Shown: positions 7,830-17,694 of the stretch, one piece after another
Layout of the letters: each line of letters begins with the position of its first letter
Position numbering within the stretch: the stretch's first letter is position 1
Assembly (NCBI GenBank): GCA_051006995.1
Contig: JBPCSQ010000006.1
Location: forward strand, 124,001 to 188,000
Length of the DNA stretch: 64,000 nt
Source: JAIQGF01 sp051006995
GTDB lineage: Bacteria > Acidobacteriota > Terriglobia > Terriglobales > Acidobacteriaceae
Reading direction: 5' to 3'
Made by a program: the position numbers and the translations under genes
The notes under the pieces: model-generated
The model's database searches: none
What the model was told of the DNA's origin: nothing
Seen by the model: the letters and a program-made list of their open reading frames with translations, nothing else

Positions 7830-8321
7830 CTACGAGGTTCGGCGCCGCAGAGGATGGACCTTCGATTTAACTTCCTGTTCGCTCACTCCGGGCAAGACCT
7901 CTTCCAGCGCCCACTGGATGCGGCGAACCGCGTCCGACATGCGAGCCGCGGTTCCGGCGTCGGTCGCGAAGTGGCGCTCGTAGGAGATGGTTTGGAGCGC
8001 GTTGCGGATGTGGTGGTTCATGGCCGCAATCGTTTCCAGCCGACGGATCGTCGCTTGCGTGGCGCGATTGCTGCGCTCCAGAAGCCGTTCTACCAGCAGG
8101 ATGGTGGTCAGGCCCGCGATGGCGCAGCCTATGAAATGCATTTCGGCTTGATGCAGCAGGTAGATGTACACGAACCACTGCGCGCCCACGTCGAAGGCGG
8201 CAATGGCGGCGCCGGCACCCAGCGCAAGCAGCCACACCTCGCCGCCGGAACGGACGCGCAAGGTGTCGGCAGCGGTCGTGTGGAGTCGCGGCGTATCGGG
8301 CTGGAGCTCGGGCCTTCCCAT
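7830..8321 (-). CDS. Small two-TM protein with histidine-kinase-like H-box but no ATPase domain
   Basis: The protein has 163 residues. Residues about 29-45 and 52-72 form two transmembrane helices (LLALGAGAAIAAFDVGAQWF and FIGCAIAGLTTILLVERLL). The cytoplasmic tail contains RLETIAAMNHHIRNALQTI, which resembles the dimerisation and histidine-phosphotransfer helix of sensor kinases (N-x-H-I-R-N-A-L-Q in place of H-E-x-x-N-P-L). No N, G1 or G2 ATP-binding boxes follow before the stop. It could be a phosphotransfer or dimerisation partner for another kinase, or a reduced remnant of a sensor. The frame is intact and overlaps no other gene. The function is unassigned. Confidence 0.6.
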   Translation of the reverse strand: MGRPELQPDTPRLHTTAADTLRVRSGGEVWLLALGAGAAIAAFDVGAQWFVYIYLLHQAEMHFIGCAIAGLTTILLVERLLERSNRATQATIRRLETIAAMNHHIRNALQTISYERHFATDAGTAARMSDAVRRIQWALEEVLPGVSEQEVKSKVHPLRRRTS

Positions 8322-8450
8322 GTACTAAAAGGTAACCTCAAGATTCCTAACCCGACATGAGAGGAACGCCCGACTTCGCCGCGAGTCGTCACCTAACCCG
8401 AGGCCGCCAGGGAGATGATCCTATCGGCGCAGGGCCGTAGTACTTAGGGT

Positions 8451-8481
8451 GGAAAGATGGGGGCCAGGGACGGAAATGAAC
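8451..8481. repeat. Imperfect copy of the tRNA-Phe 3' end (candidate att site)
   Basis: These 31 bases match 35761-35791, the 3' end, CCA and immediate downstream flank of tRNA-Phe, in the same orientation at 27 of 31 positions. The core 8453-8475 has a single mismatch. Nothing else of the tRNA is present here. Confidence 0.6.
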
Positions 8482-8630
8482 TTGAGCCGCTTAGCGGGGT
8501 GCGCGCATTTTCCTCGCCCTCGGAACCTCTGTCGCAATGGCTTGCCCCTTGCTGGGGTTTGCGGCTGGATTGGCTTCTTGAACTGAATCCTCGCGATGCG
8601 CACGAATCGGTGTTAAAAGTCACCGTCGGC

Positions 8631-8646
8631 TGTGACATGAGTCACA
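8631..8646. promoter_or_regulatory. CRP-family operator TGTGA-N6-TCACA
   Basis: TGTGACATGAGTCACA is a perfect match to the Escherichia coli CRP consensus half-sites with 6-bp spacing. It lies about 130 bases upstream of the kinase start at 8774. A cyclase gene with adenylate-type residues lies in the same window at 2890-4221. Confidence 0.5.
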
Positions 8647-8773
8647 GGCTTCTGTGCTAAGCTCGCGAGACACTCTTGCCAGCAGCTCAGGTGGGGTGGC
8701 CGCAACGGCGTTTCTGTTCCACCCAGGGCTGCCAAGCCTTGAACGCCGACCATGGCGTGGTGCAGGTGGCGAT

Positions 8774-10769
<1,996 letters not shown>

Positions 10770-10795
<26 letters not shown>

Positions 10796-12176
10796 CGACG
10801 ACGAAGCTATCGTGCAGAGCTGCGAAGCCATCCTGGAGGACGCCGGTTATCGCGTCAGCACGGCGCTGACGCCGGAAGGCGGCCTGGAGATGGTGCGGAC
10901 GCAATCGTTCGACCTTGTGCTGCTCGATTTCAAGCTGCCGGGCATGAACGGTCTGGAGGTGCTGGAGCGCGCGACCAAACTCGATCCCGACCTGGTGGTG
11001 ATTATCTTCACCGGACACGGAACGTTCGAGTCGGCCGTGCAGGCCGTTAAGAAGGGCGCCTTCAACTACATCAGTAAGCCATTCACCGGCGCCCAACTCA
11101 TCACGGAGGTCGGGAAAGGGTTGGAGCACCGCCGGCGGCTGCGCGGAGACATCCCAGAAATCCATGAACTGGAGCAGTGCTGCCCGCTGCACCAGATTGT
11201 CGGACGCAGTGAAGCGCTGCAAAAGGTGCTGGGCGCAGTGGCGAAAGTAGCGCCTTGCAACACGGACGTGCTGGTCACCGGTTCGAGCGGCACAGGAAAA
11301 GAGCTGATCGCGCGGGCGCTCCACGCCAACAGTCCGCGCCGCGAACGTCCTTTCGTGCCCGTGGATTGCGCGGCCCTGCCGTCGAACCTGCTGGAAAGCG
11401 AACTGTTCGGCCATGAAAAAGGCGCGTTCACGGGCGCGAACCAGAGCAAGCGCGGCCTGCTGGAGGCGGCGAACGGCGGCACGGTGTTCTTCGACGAAAT
11501 CGGAGAGCTGAATGCGGAGTTGCAGGCCAAGTTGTTACGCGTGCTGCAAGAGCGCGCCTTCCGTCATGTGGGGGGAGAAAAACTCATTGATGTGAATATC
11601 CGGGTCATCTGCTGCACGAATCGCGATCTCGAGGCCGAAGCGCGACAAGGACGTTTCCGGCAGGATCTGCTTTACCGCCTGAATGTCGTCACGATAAAAC
11701 TGCCGCCATTGCGCGAACGCGCCGGGGACATCGCCGTCCTGGCGCAGTACTTTACGAAGAAGTTCTACCAGGCAGCCGACAAGGGCCCGGTCCAGATCAG
11801 TCCCGACGCCTTGCAGGCCCTCGAGCGCCACGACTGGCCGGGGAACGTGCGCGAACTGCGCAACGTGGTGGAGCGCGCCGTGGTGATGTGCGAGGACCAC
11901 GCGATCCGGTTGCGCGATCTGCCGGACTGTTTCCACCAGCAGCCCGGTACGCCTGCGGGAGTGCTCGGCTACAAGGCCGTGCGGGGGCAGTGGATGGACA
12001 ACCAGGGGAAGCAGTACCTCACGTCGCTGTTGCTGCGCCACCATGGCAACGTTTCCGCGGCGGCGCGCGAAGCGCAGATCAGCCGAAAATCGTTTTACGA
12101 GCTGATGCGACGGTACGAAATCGATCCACGTCCAGCTTCGCCGGTGGATGTGCCGGCGAGTGTTTCTCCCGCGTAA
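10770..12176 (+). CDS. NtrC-family sigma-54-dependent response regulator
   Basis: The protein has 468 residues in three domains. The receiver (1-120) has Asp10/Asp11 and phospho-acceptor Asp53 in LLDFKLPG. The AAA+ domain (about 140-375) has Walker A GSSGTGKE (171-178), the sigma-54 contact loop GAFTGA (218-223), Walker B VFFDE (239-243) and an arginine-finger region. The C-terminal Fis-type helix-turn-helix (about 425-455) contains GNVSAAAREAQISRKSFYEL. It activates sigma-54 RNA polymerase by ATP-driven remodelling. It is partnered with the overlapping kinase gene. A sigma-54 promoter lies about 125 bases past its stop codon, making the electron-transfer operon its most likely target. Confidence 0.97.
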
Positions 12177-12188
12177 CACCCCACAACC

Positions 12189-12213
12189 GGGTGTAACCCG
12201 CAGGTAACACCTG
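12189..12213. promoter_or_regulatory. Tandem palindromes, candidate NtrC-type activator sites
   Basis: GGGT-GTA-ACCC (12189-12199) and CAGGT-AAC-ACCTG (12201-12213) are adjacent interrupted palindromes with 3-base centres. They lie about 90-115 bases upstream of the -24 element, the usual distance for sigma-54 enhancer sites. The spacing to the regulator stop codon is only 12 bases, so a terminator role is an alternative, though no T-run follows. Confidence 0.5.
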
Positions 12214-12302
12214 CCCGTGACGGCCGAACCGCGGCCGCCGTGATGTGCGCGTAAGCTGCTGAAAATGCGGCTTCGGAATACCTCTCCTCTGCGGCGCCGT
12301 TC

Positions 12303-12317
12303 GGCACCGCGCTTGCA
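12303..12317 (+). promoter_or_regulatory. Sigma-54 (-24/-12) promoter
   Basis: GGCACCGCGCTTGCA has the invariant GG (12303-12304) and GC (12315-12316) separated by exactly 10 bases. It matches the GGCAC-N5-TTGCA consensus. Transcription would start near 12328, about 25 bases before the first cupredoxin start. It lies directly downstream of an NtrC-type regulator gene. Confidence 0.8.
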
Positions 12318-12355
12318 CTCCACGTTGCGGGCACGTCTTCAAAAGGGAGAGCTTG

Positions 12356-12946
12356 TTGCGGCATCTCGGCCAAATCGCCTGTTGGATCGCGACGGTCGCG
12401 ATGCTTGCGACCGGCGCCACTGCCGGCACGGTCGAAGGCCATGTGCAGGTGAACGACACGAAGCTCGATAAGTCAGATTTCGTGGTTTACCTCGACGATC
12501 TTGAAGGGCCCCTTCCAGCTCCCGGAGCTGTCGCAACCATGGACCAGAGGGGGCTGCGTTTTGTACCGCATGTGCTGGTAATCCAGGCGGGCACAACCGT
12601 GGATTTTCCAAATAGCGATCCGCTGGCGCACAACGTGTTTTCCATTTCGCCGGCGAAACGCTTCAATCTCGGACTGTACGGTCGCGGCACCGTCAGGCAA
12701 ATGAAGTTCGACCAGCCCGGGGTCGTGCAGTTGCTGTGCAACGTCCACCAGGAAATGTCGGCTTTCATCGTGGTGGTGAAGAACCCTTATTTTGCGCGTC
12801 CCCACGACGATGGAAGTTTTCGGATTGCCGGCGTACCGGCTGGAAAACACCGCCTTCGCTGCTGGCACGAGCGACTTGGGGAACGCGTGTGGGTGGTCAA
12901 CGTCCCGGCGAATGGCGCGGTCTCGCAAAACCTGGCAATGGAGTGA
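12356..12946 (+). CDS. Exported cupredoxin-like protein
   Basis: The start is a TTG at 12356, 7 bases after AGGGAG, or the neighbouring TTG at 12353; there is no ATG at the right place. The protein has 196 residues with an N-terminal signal peptide ending at TGATAG. A cupredoxin-like domain follows: the ligand pattern is His in PLAHNVFS, then LLCNVHQEM, which gives Cys, His and Met in the order of a type I copper site. The C-terminal part (FRIAGVPAGKHRLRCWHE) is like a carboxypeptidase-regulatory beta-sandwich. It resembles proteins annotated as methylamine-utilisation/plastocyanin-like. It is the first gene after the sigma-54 promoter. It is paralogous to the gene at 15074-15652 and is probably a periplasmic electron carrier. 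Confidence 0.85.
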   Translation: MRHLGQIACWIATVAMLATGATAGTVEGHVQVNDTKLDKSDFVVYLDDLEGPLPAPGAVATMDQRGLRFVPHVLVIQAGTTVDFPNSDPLAHNVFSISPAKRFNLGLYGRGTVRQMKFDQPGVVQLLCNVHQEMSAFIVVVKNPYFARPHDDGSFRIAGVPAGKHRLRCWHERLGERVWVVNVPANGAVSQNLAME

Positions 12947-12962
12947 AGAAGAAGAGCAGCTG

Positions 12963-13253
12963 ATGGATCCGGCAAATCGTAAACCCGCCCAGCCGTCGGA
13001 ACGCGAAAGCAAGGCCGCGCGCGATCCGCAACTGCTCAATCCGCAGCAACTGCTGCCGGGAGTGGACTACCTCTATTGCGCGGAATGCGGGCACCACGTT
13101 GGCTGCATACGCTTGCAGCCGGGAGTTTGGGAAGTGCAGTGCCCTCGCTGCGTTGGCGAGTGCGGTTTGTGCAGCTGCAGCGCCATCGGCGCGTGCTACG
13201 GGAAAGACGGCGCGCCGGTGCAGACACACATGTACGTAACCGGTCCGAAATAA
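12963..13253 (+). CDS. Small Cys-rich protein, possible zinc ribbon or Fe-S binder
   Basis: The protein has 96 residues and no signal peptide. After a charged, Pro-rich first 35 residues it has CAECGHHVGC, then CPRCVGECGLCSCS and a final Cys in IGACYG. That is eleven or so cysteines, of which two CxxC pairs could make a zinc ribbon and the rest a second metal site. I do not recognise a family. Its position between the first cupredoxin and the haem-bearing barrel protein, with short spacing on both sides, places it in the electron-transfer operon; a role in assembly or regulation is plausible but not shown. Confidence 0.65.
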   Translation: MDPANRKPAQPSERESKAARDPQLLNPQQLLPGVDYLYCAECGHHVGCIRLQPGVWEVQCPRCVGECGLCSCSAIGACYGKDGAPVQTHMYVTGPK

Positions 13254-13308
13254 GCAATGGGACCGCCAGCCGACCGAAGAAGCCGGCGGCGGACAACTTG
13301 GAGGCGTA

Positions 13309-15024
13309 ATGCGCAGGCAATCAGCATTCATCTTCATCGGCATCGTGGCGGTGATCGTAACGGCCGGGTTGACAGCCCCGCCACAGGCGCACGCAATCCC
13401 CGCCTTTGCACGTAAATATCAAACGTCGTGCACCACGTGTCACGACAGCTTTCCCCACCTGAACGATTTCGGCAAGGCGTTCAAGGACGCGGGATTCAAA
13501 TTCCCCAGCGAGGACGAAACCTTCATCAAGATTCCGCCCGTGCTGCTGGGCGCCCCGGCCCAGAAGGAGTTGTGGCCCAAGACGGTATGGCCGGGCACGA
13601 TTCCCGGAATGCCGCCGATTGGGCTGCGCATGAACAACTTCTTCCAGGTAGTGGGACGCAATCGGGGCAACTTCGAATCCGTGCAGCCGCCGCCGCCCGG
13701 TGTGGCTGGGCCGCCCTTTGTTCCCGGATTCGTTCCGCGCAGCGATTTTGAGACTGGCCTGTTCAGCATCTTTACCGCCGGGAATTTCGGCAGTGACATC
13801 GCCTTCTGGGTGGACGATGACCTCAGCGTCGCCGGAGCCGGCGGGGCCGGCGGCCTCGGGGATGGATACCTGAAGTTCGTAAATATCGGCCGTTTCCTGC
13901 ACCTTCCCAAAGACGCTCTGCACTTGCGGGCGGGGCAGTTCGAACTGGAATTGCCGTTCTCGCCGGCACGCAGTTGGAACCTGAGCCCGTGGGATATTTA
14001 CGACCAGGCGGCGATCGGCTCGATCAATCCGAATGCCAACGTCTTGCAGCACAATGTAAACAACGGGTTCGCGCTTTCCAACGCCGCTCAGGGCGTGGAA
14101 CTCAGCGGCGGACATCATTACGGCGGTTACTACTGGGCGCTGGCGATCGTCAATCAGACTACCGGCACGCAAACGATTGACACCAGCGGCCTCGTGCCAT
14201 CTGCCACCGGGGCGAACAGCGGCGGGCTGGGGTTCCTGTCCGATGCCAACTTTAAGGACATCTACGGCCGTCTCGCCTACCGCTTCAATTTGGAGCGCGA
14301 TAGCGCCAGCCGACGGGCAATCCAGGCAGCCGGGGCGATGGGACCGCGAACCCACACCTACTTAACCGTGGGCACGCTGTATTACTACGGACGTTCGGTG
14401 CAGCGCGTTGTGGGCGCCGATTCCACCGGTGCTCCTGCTTCACTCACGGCGCGTGAACCGTTCTATCGTGTCGGCGGCGACTTCGACTTCAATTACCGCA
14501 ACTTCAACCTGTTCGGGCAGTTCGTATACGGCCGCGATCACAACCTGCTGCCGGTGTGCAATCCAACGGTAGATTCGTTATGCACCGGTACGCCGCTTAC
14601 CGCGGCTGGCACAACCGCGCTGATCCCGCTGCCGGTGGAGACCGGGGTGTCACCCATCCCGGTGGGCTTCGTGCACAGCATCCCCGCGACGTTCAGCGGA
14701 GGATTCCTGCAAGCGGACTACATGCCGCTGCCATGGATCATGCTCATCATGCGTTACGACGGCGTGAACACCTGGGCGGACTTCATCAACGGCCAGGAGT
14801 CGATCACCGCTGGGAATTTCTTTGGCCCGGTGCGCCACACGCGCAACCGGTTTACTCCCGGCGTGCAGTTCCTGATTCACGCCAATATCAAGGCCTCGTT
14901 CGAATATCAGATCCGTCCCCAGCAGCAGGTCTTGAATGGGATCAACCCCATCACCGGCGCCACGGTGGTGACCAATCCGTTCCGCACGAACACGGTCACC
15001 GCCGGGCTCGAGTTCGTTTACTAG
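13309..15024 (+). CDS. Outer-membrane barrel-like protein with an N-terminal c-type haem motif
   Basis: The protein has 571 residues, with a signal peptide ending at QAHA (about residue 29). CTTCH at 41-45 binds one c-type haem, followed by the SFPHLNDFGKAFKDAGFKF block that typifies a family of cytochrome-barrel proteins. The rest is rich in alternating aromatic/polar stretches and ends in TVTAGLEFVY, an outer-membrane beta-signal with a terminal aromatic. The likely location is therefore the outer membrane, with the haem at the periplasmic mouth. It could be a conduit passing electrons across the outer membrane or a sensor of redox partners. GGAGG precedes the ATG. A strong intrinsic-terminator-like hairpin follows its stop codon. 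Confidence 0.8.
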   Translation: MRRQSAFIFIGIVAVIVTAGLTAPPQAHAIPAFARKYQTSCTTCHDSFPHLNDFGKAFKDAGFKFPSEDETFIKIPPVLLGAPAQKELWPKTVWPGTIPGMPPIGLRMNNFFQVVGRNRGNFESVQPPPPGVAGPPFVPGFVPRSDFETGLFSIFTAGNFGSDIAFWVDDDLSVAGAGGAGGLGDGYLKFVNIGRFLHLPKDALHLRAGQFELELPFSPARSWNLSPWDIYDQAAIGSINPNANVLQHNVNNGFALSNAAQGVELSGGHHYGGYYWALAIVNQTTGTQTIDTSGLVPSATGANSGGLGFLSDANFKDIYGRLAYRFNLERDSASRRAIQAAGAMGPRTHTYLTVGTLYYYGRSVQRVVGADSTGAPASLTAREPFYRVGGDFDFNYRNFNLFGQFVYGRDHNLLPVCNPTVDSLCTGTPLTAAGTTALIPLPVETGVSPIPVGFVHSIPATFSGGFLQADYMPLPWIMLIMRYDGVNTWADFINGQESITAGNFFGPVRHTRNRFTPGVQFLIHANIKASFEYQIRPQQQVLNGINPITGATVVTNPFRTNTVTAGLEFVY

Positions 15025-15028
15025 CCGC

Positions 15029-15058
15029 GGGGGAGCGCTGCTCCCCCTCGCGTTTTTT
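15029..15058 (+). terminator. Intrinsic terminator or attenuator inside the operon
   Basis: GGGGGAGC (15029-15036) and GCTCCCCC (15040-15047) form an 8-bp stem with a 3-base loop, followed shortly by six T residues (15053-15058). The next gene's ribosome site begins one base later. It would lower expression of the downstream genes relative to the first three. Confidence 0.75.
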
Positions 15059-15073
15059 GGAGGAATCGCAGTC

Positions 15074-15652
15074 ATGAGACGCACGTTCGCAATCGCTCTC
15101 GCAGTCCTGATGATCACCGCCGCCGCCCTGGCCGGCACGCTGTCGGGCAAAGTCAGCGGCGCCTCCGGGGTGTCCGTCGTGTACGTGGACACCATCCCGG
15201 GCAAAACTTTCCCAGCTCCCGAAAAGCACGTTCTGATTGACCAGAAGGGCTTGCTGTTCCAGCCGCACATCGCTGTCGTGCAGCAGGGCGCCACGGTGGA
15301 CTTCCAGAACAGCGACAACGTCGCCCACAACGTTTTCTGGCCCGCGGTTTCGGGCGACAAGAAGGCCGGCCATAACCTGGGCACCTGGCCCAAGGGCGAG
15401 AAGAAATCCTACAAGTTCGACAAGGCCGGAGTGGTCCCGCTGCTCTGTAATGTCCACCCGGAGATGTCGGGATATGTGGTCGTCTCGCCGACTCCGTACT
15501 ACGCGGAGACGGATGCCTCCGGCAACTACAAGATCGCTAACGTGCCCGATGGCGATTACAAGGTCGTCGCGTGGCACGAAGGCGCCAAGCCGTCGTCGAA
15601 GCCGGTAAAAGTCAGCGGCGACACCAAAGCGGACTTGACGGTCTCGAAGTAA
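15074..15652 (+). CDS. Exported cupredoxin-like protein, paralogue of the first operon gene
   Basis: The protein has 192 residues with a signal peptide ending at AAALAG. Type I copper ligands are visible as His in NVAHNVFW and then LLCNVHPEM (Cys, His, Met). The C-terminal GNYKIANVPDGDYKVVAWHE repeats the beta-sandwich tail seen in the protein encoded at 12356-12946. The two proteins share domain order, the DQ-G-L-x-F-x-PH block and the copper loop, so they are paralogues kept in one operon. The ribosome site GGAGG at 15059-15063 is clear. It is probably a soluble periplasmic electron carrier between the cytochrome b complex and the outer-membrane haem barrel or another acceptor. Confidence 0.88.
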   Translation: MRRTFAIALAVLMITAAALAGTLSGKVSGASGVSVVYVDTIPGKTFPAPEKHVLIDQKGLLFQPHIAVVQQGATVDFQNSDNVAHNVFWPAVSGDKKAGHNLGTWPKGEKKSYKFDKAGVVPLLCNVHPEMSGYVVVSPTPYYAETDASGNYKIANVPDGDYKVVAWHEGAKPSSKPVKVSGDTKADLTVSK

Positions 15653-15659
15653 CGAAGAA

Positions 15660-15693
15660 GACGGGAGCGGTCACCTCCTGAGCCGCTCCCGTC
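15660..15693 (+). terminator. Strong hairpin between operon genes, no T-run
   Basis: GACGGGAGCGG (15660-15670) pairs perfectly with CCGCTCCCGTC (15683-15693) around a 12-base loop. No T-tract follows, so it is more likely an mRNA stabiliser or processing element than a full terminator. Confidence 0.5.
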
Positions 15694-15720
15694 TCCTGAT
15701 TGCGACAGCGGACTAAGGCG

Positions 15721-17685
15721 ATGCAGAAGAGATTCATCGACAAAAAGGTGGACCGGGATTGGTTGAATACCAATTTCCCGTGCATGATGGCCTGCCCGGC
15801 GCACACCAACGCGGGCCGTTATGTGGCGCTGATCGCTGAAGGCCGTTTCGCGGAAGCCTACCGTTACGCCCGCGATCCGAATCCGCTGGCCTCGATTTGC
15901 GGGCGCGTTTGCGCCCACCCGTGCGAGACAGCCTGCCGTCGCGGCACCATTGACAAACCGATTGCAATCCGCGCGCTCAAGCGGTTCCTGACCGAGCGTT
16001 ACGGCCCCGAATCGCGCTATCGCCGTGATCTTGCTCCGGTGGCGGCGGCGCCCAATGGATTCAAGGTCGCGGTCGTCGGCTCCGGACCGGTCGGGCTGTC
16101 GGCGGCGCACGACTTGGCGCTGCTCGGATACTCGGTCACCATCTTCGAGGCCGCGCCTGTTCCCGGGGGCATGTTGTATCTCGGCATCCCCGAGTACCGC
16201 CTGCCGCGCGACGTCGTGGAAGCGCAGGTCCGCGAAATCCTGCAGACCGGCGACATTACCTTGAGGCTGAACCAGGCTGCCGGGCGCGACTTCACGGTCG
16301 GCGACCTGCGCCGGCAGGGCTTCGACGCGGTTGTCATCGCGGTTGGCGCTCATCGCAGCCGCGACCTCACGATTCCGGGCGTAGACCTGGACGGCGTGCA
16401 CAAGGGCATCGAGTTCCTGCTCAACGTAAACCTCGGATACAAGTTCACCATCGGCAAAAAGGTGATCGTGATTGGCGGAGGCAACGTCGCCATGGACGTG
16501 GCCCGCTCCGCGGCCCGCGAGGTGGTGAAGCAGCACGCCGTCGACGACATCGTCCCCTCCGACGACAACATCGCCGCCGTAGCCGCGCGCGAGATGGTGG
16601 ACATCTCGTTGTCCGCACTGCGCATGGGCGCCAGCGAAGTGCACCTCGTCTGCCTGGAGAAGCGGAACGAAATGCCGGCGGCTCTGGAAGAAATCGAAGA
16701 AGCAGAATCCGAAGGCATCATTATGCACCCCGGGCTCGGACCGAAGCGCATGATTGGGCGCGACGGGCACGTCACTGCGCTGGAGACACTCGACACCCAA
16801 TGGGTCTTCGACCAGACGGGCCGCTTCAACCCCGCGTTCCATGAAGGCACCGAGAGGCAACTGGAGTGCGACACCATCATCATGGCCATTGGCCAGGCGC
16901 CTAAGCTCGATTTTCTGCGGCCAGACGATGGCGTGCAGATCTCGCCCCGAGGCCTGATCGCCGTAAATCGCGAAACGTTGATGACCACTGCACCCGGTGT
17001 GTTTGCCGGCGGCGACTGCGTATTCGGACCGCGGCTGATCATTGACAGTGTTGGCGACGGCAAGCGTGCCGCCATCGCCATCGACGAGTACCTCCGCGGA
17101 CGCAAGCATCCTGAGCCGGTGGTCGAAGTCAACGTTCTCGATCGTCATTGGATGTTCGCGGACTTCATGGATATTCCACGCCAGCCCGTTCCCATGCTGC
17201 CGCTGGAGCGCCGCACGGGAGTAACGGAGGTCGAGGTCGGGTACGACGAAGAATCCGCCATGGCCGAGGCGCGCCGCTGTCTGCGGTGCTGGGTAAACAC
17301 CGTTTTTGAAGGCAATCCGGAAGACGGCACCGAATGCGTGCTCTGTGGTGGATGCGTGGATGTTTGCCCAGAGCAGTGCCTCAGCCTGGTGTCCCTCGAC
17401 CGGATTCAGTTCGAACCCGGCGCGCTGGAAACCATCCGCGACAACTCGCAACTGTTCGGCGTGGAATTGGACGATGTGGCCGCCGAGGAACTCGGGGTCA
17501 TCACCGGTTCGGCCATGATCAAGGACGAGACACGCTGCATTCGCTGCGGCCTGTGCGCGATGCGCTGCCCGGCGAACACCATCACGATGGAAGCCTACCG
17601 GCTGGCTTCCGCCGAATCCAGCGGCCTGATCCCGCTGCAAACGATGGATGTGAAACAGGCGGTCGCGCCGCAACCGGGGAAGTGA
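15721..17685 (+). CDS. GltD-like FAD/NAD(P) oxidoreductase with N- and C-terminal Fe-S clusters
   Basis: The start at 15721 has TAAGG six bases upstream; the open frame reaches back to 15700. The protein has 654 residues. The N-terminus has CMMACPAHTNAG and CGRVCAHPCETACRRG, the two-cluster module of the glutamate-synthase small subunit family. VAVVGSGPVGLSAAHDL binds FAD and VIVIGGGNVAMDVARSA is the second Rossmann motif for NAD(P). GVFAGGDCVFGP closes the flavin fold. The C-terminus carries a dicluster ferredoxin: CVLCGGCVDVCPEQC and CIRCGLCAMRCPANT. There is no signal peptide, so it is cytoplasmic. Immediately upstream of Rieske and cytochrome b genes, it could join electrons from menaquinol to NAD(P) or ferredoxin, as proposed for anammox Rieske/cytochrome b complexes. 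Confidence 0.92.
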   Translation: MQKRFIDKKVDRDWLNTNFPCMMACPAHTNAGRYVALIAEGRFAEAYRYARDPNPLASICGRVCAHPCETACRRGTIDKPIAIRALKRFLTERYGPESRYRRDLAPVAAAPNGFKVAVVGSGPVGLSAAHDLALLGYSVTIFEAAPVPGGMLYLGIPEYRLPRDVVEAQVREILQTGDITLRLNQAAGRDFTVGDLRRQGFDAVVIAVGAHRSRDLTIPGVDLDGVHKGIEFLLNVNLGYKFTIGKKVIVIGGGNVAMDVARSAAREVVKQHAVDDIVPSDDNIAAVAAREMVDISLSALRMGASEVHLVCLEKRNEMPAALEEIEEAESEGIIMHPGLGPKRMIGRDGHVTALETLDTQWVFDQTGRFNPAFHEGTERQLECDTIIMAIGQAPKLDFLRPDDGVQISPRGLIAVNRETLMTTAPGVFAGGDCVFGPRLIIDSVGDGKRAAIAIDEYLRGRKHPEPVVEVNVLDRHWMFADFMDIPRQPVPMLPLERRTGVTEVEVGYDEESAMAEARRCLRCWVNTVFEGNPEDGTECVLCGGCVDVCPEQCLSLVSLDRIQFEPGALETIRDNSQLFGVELDDVAAEELGVITGSAMIKDETRCIRCGLCAMRCPANTITMEAYRLASAESSGLIPLQTMDVKQAVAPQPGK

Positions 17686-17694
17686 GCCATCAAT

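Larger units (their letters stand above)
8322..8773. other. Intergenic region with operator-like sites and the left att-like repeat
   Basis: About 450 bases between divergent genes hold no convincing coding frame. They contain a direct repeat CCTAACCCGA at 8346-8355 and 8392-8401, the tRNA-Phe-like repeat at 8451-8481, and a perfect CRP-type palindrome at 8631-8646. The kinase frame is open back to a GTG at 8654, but the extra residues do not look like protein. Confidence 0.5.
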
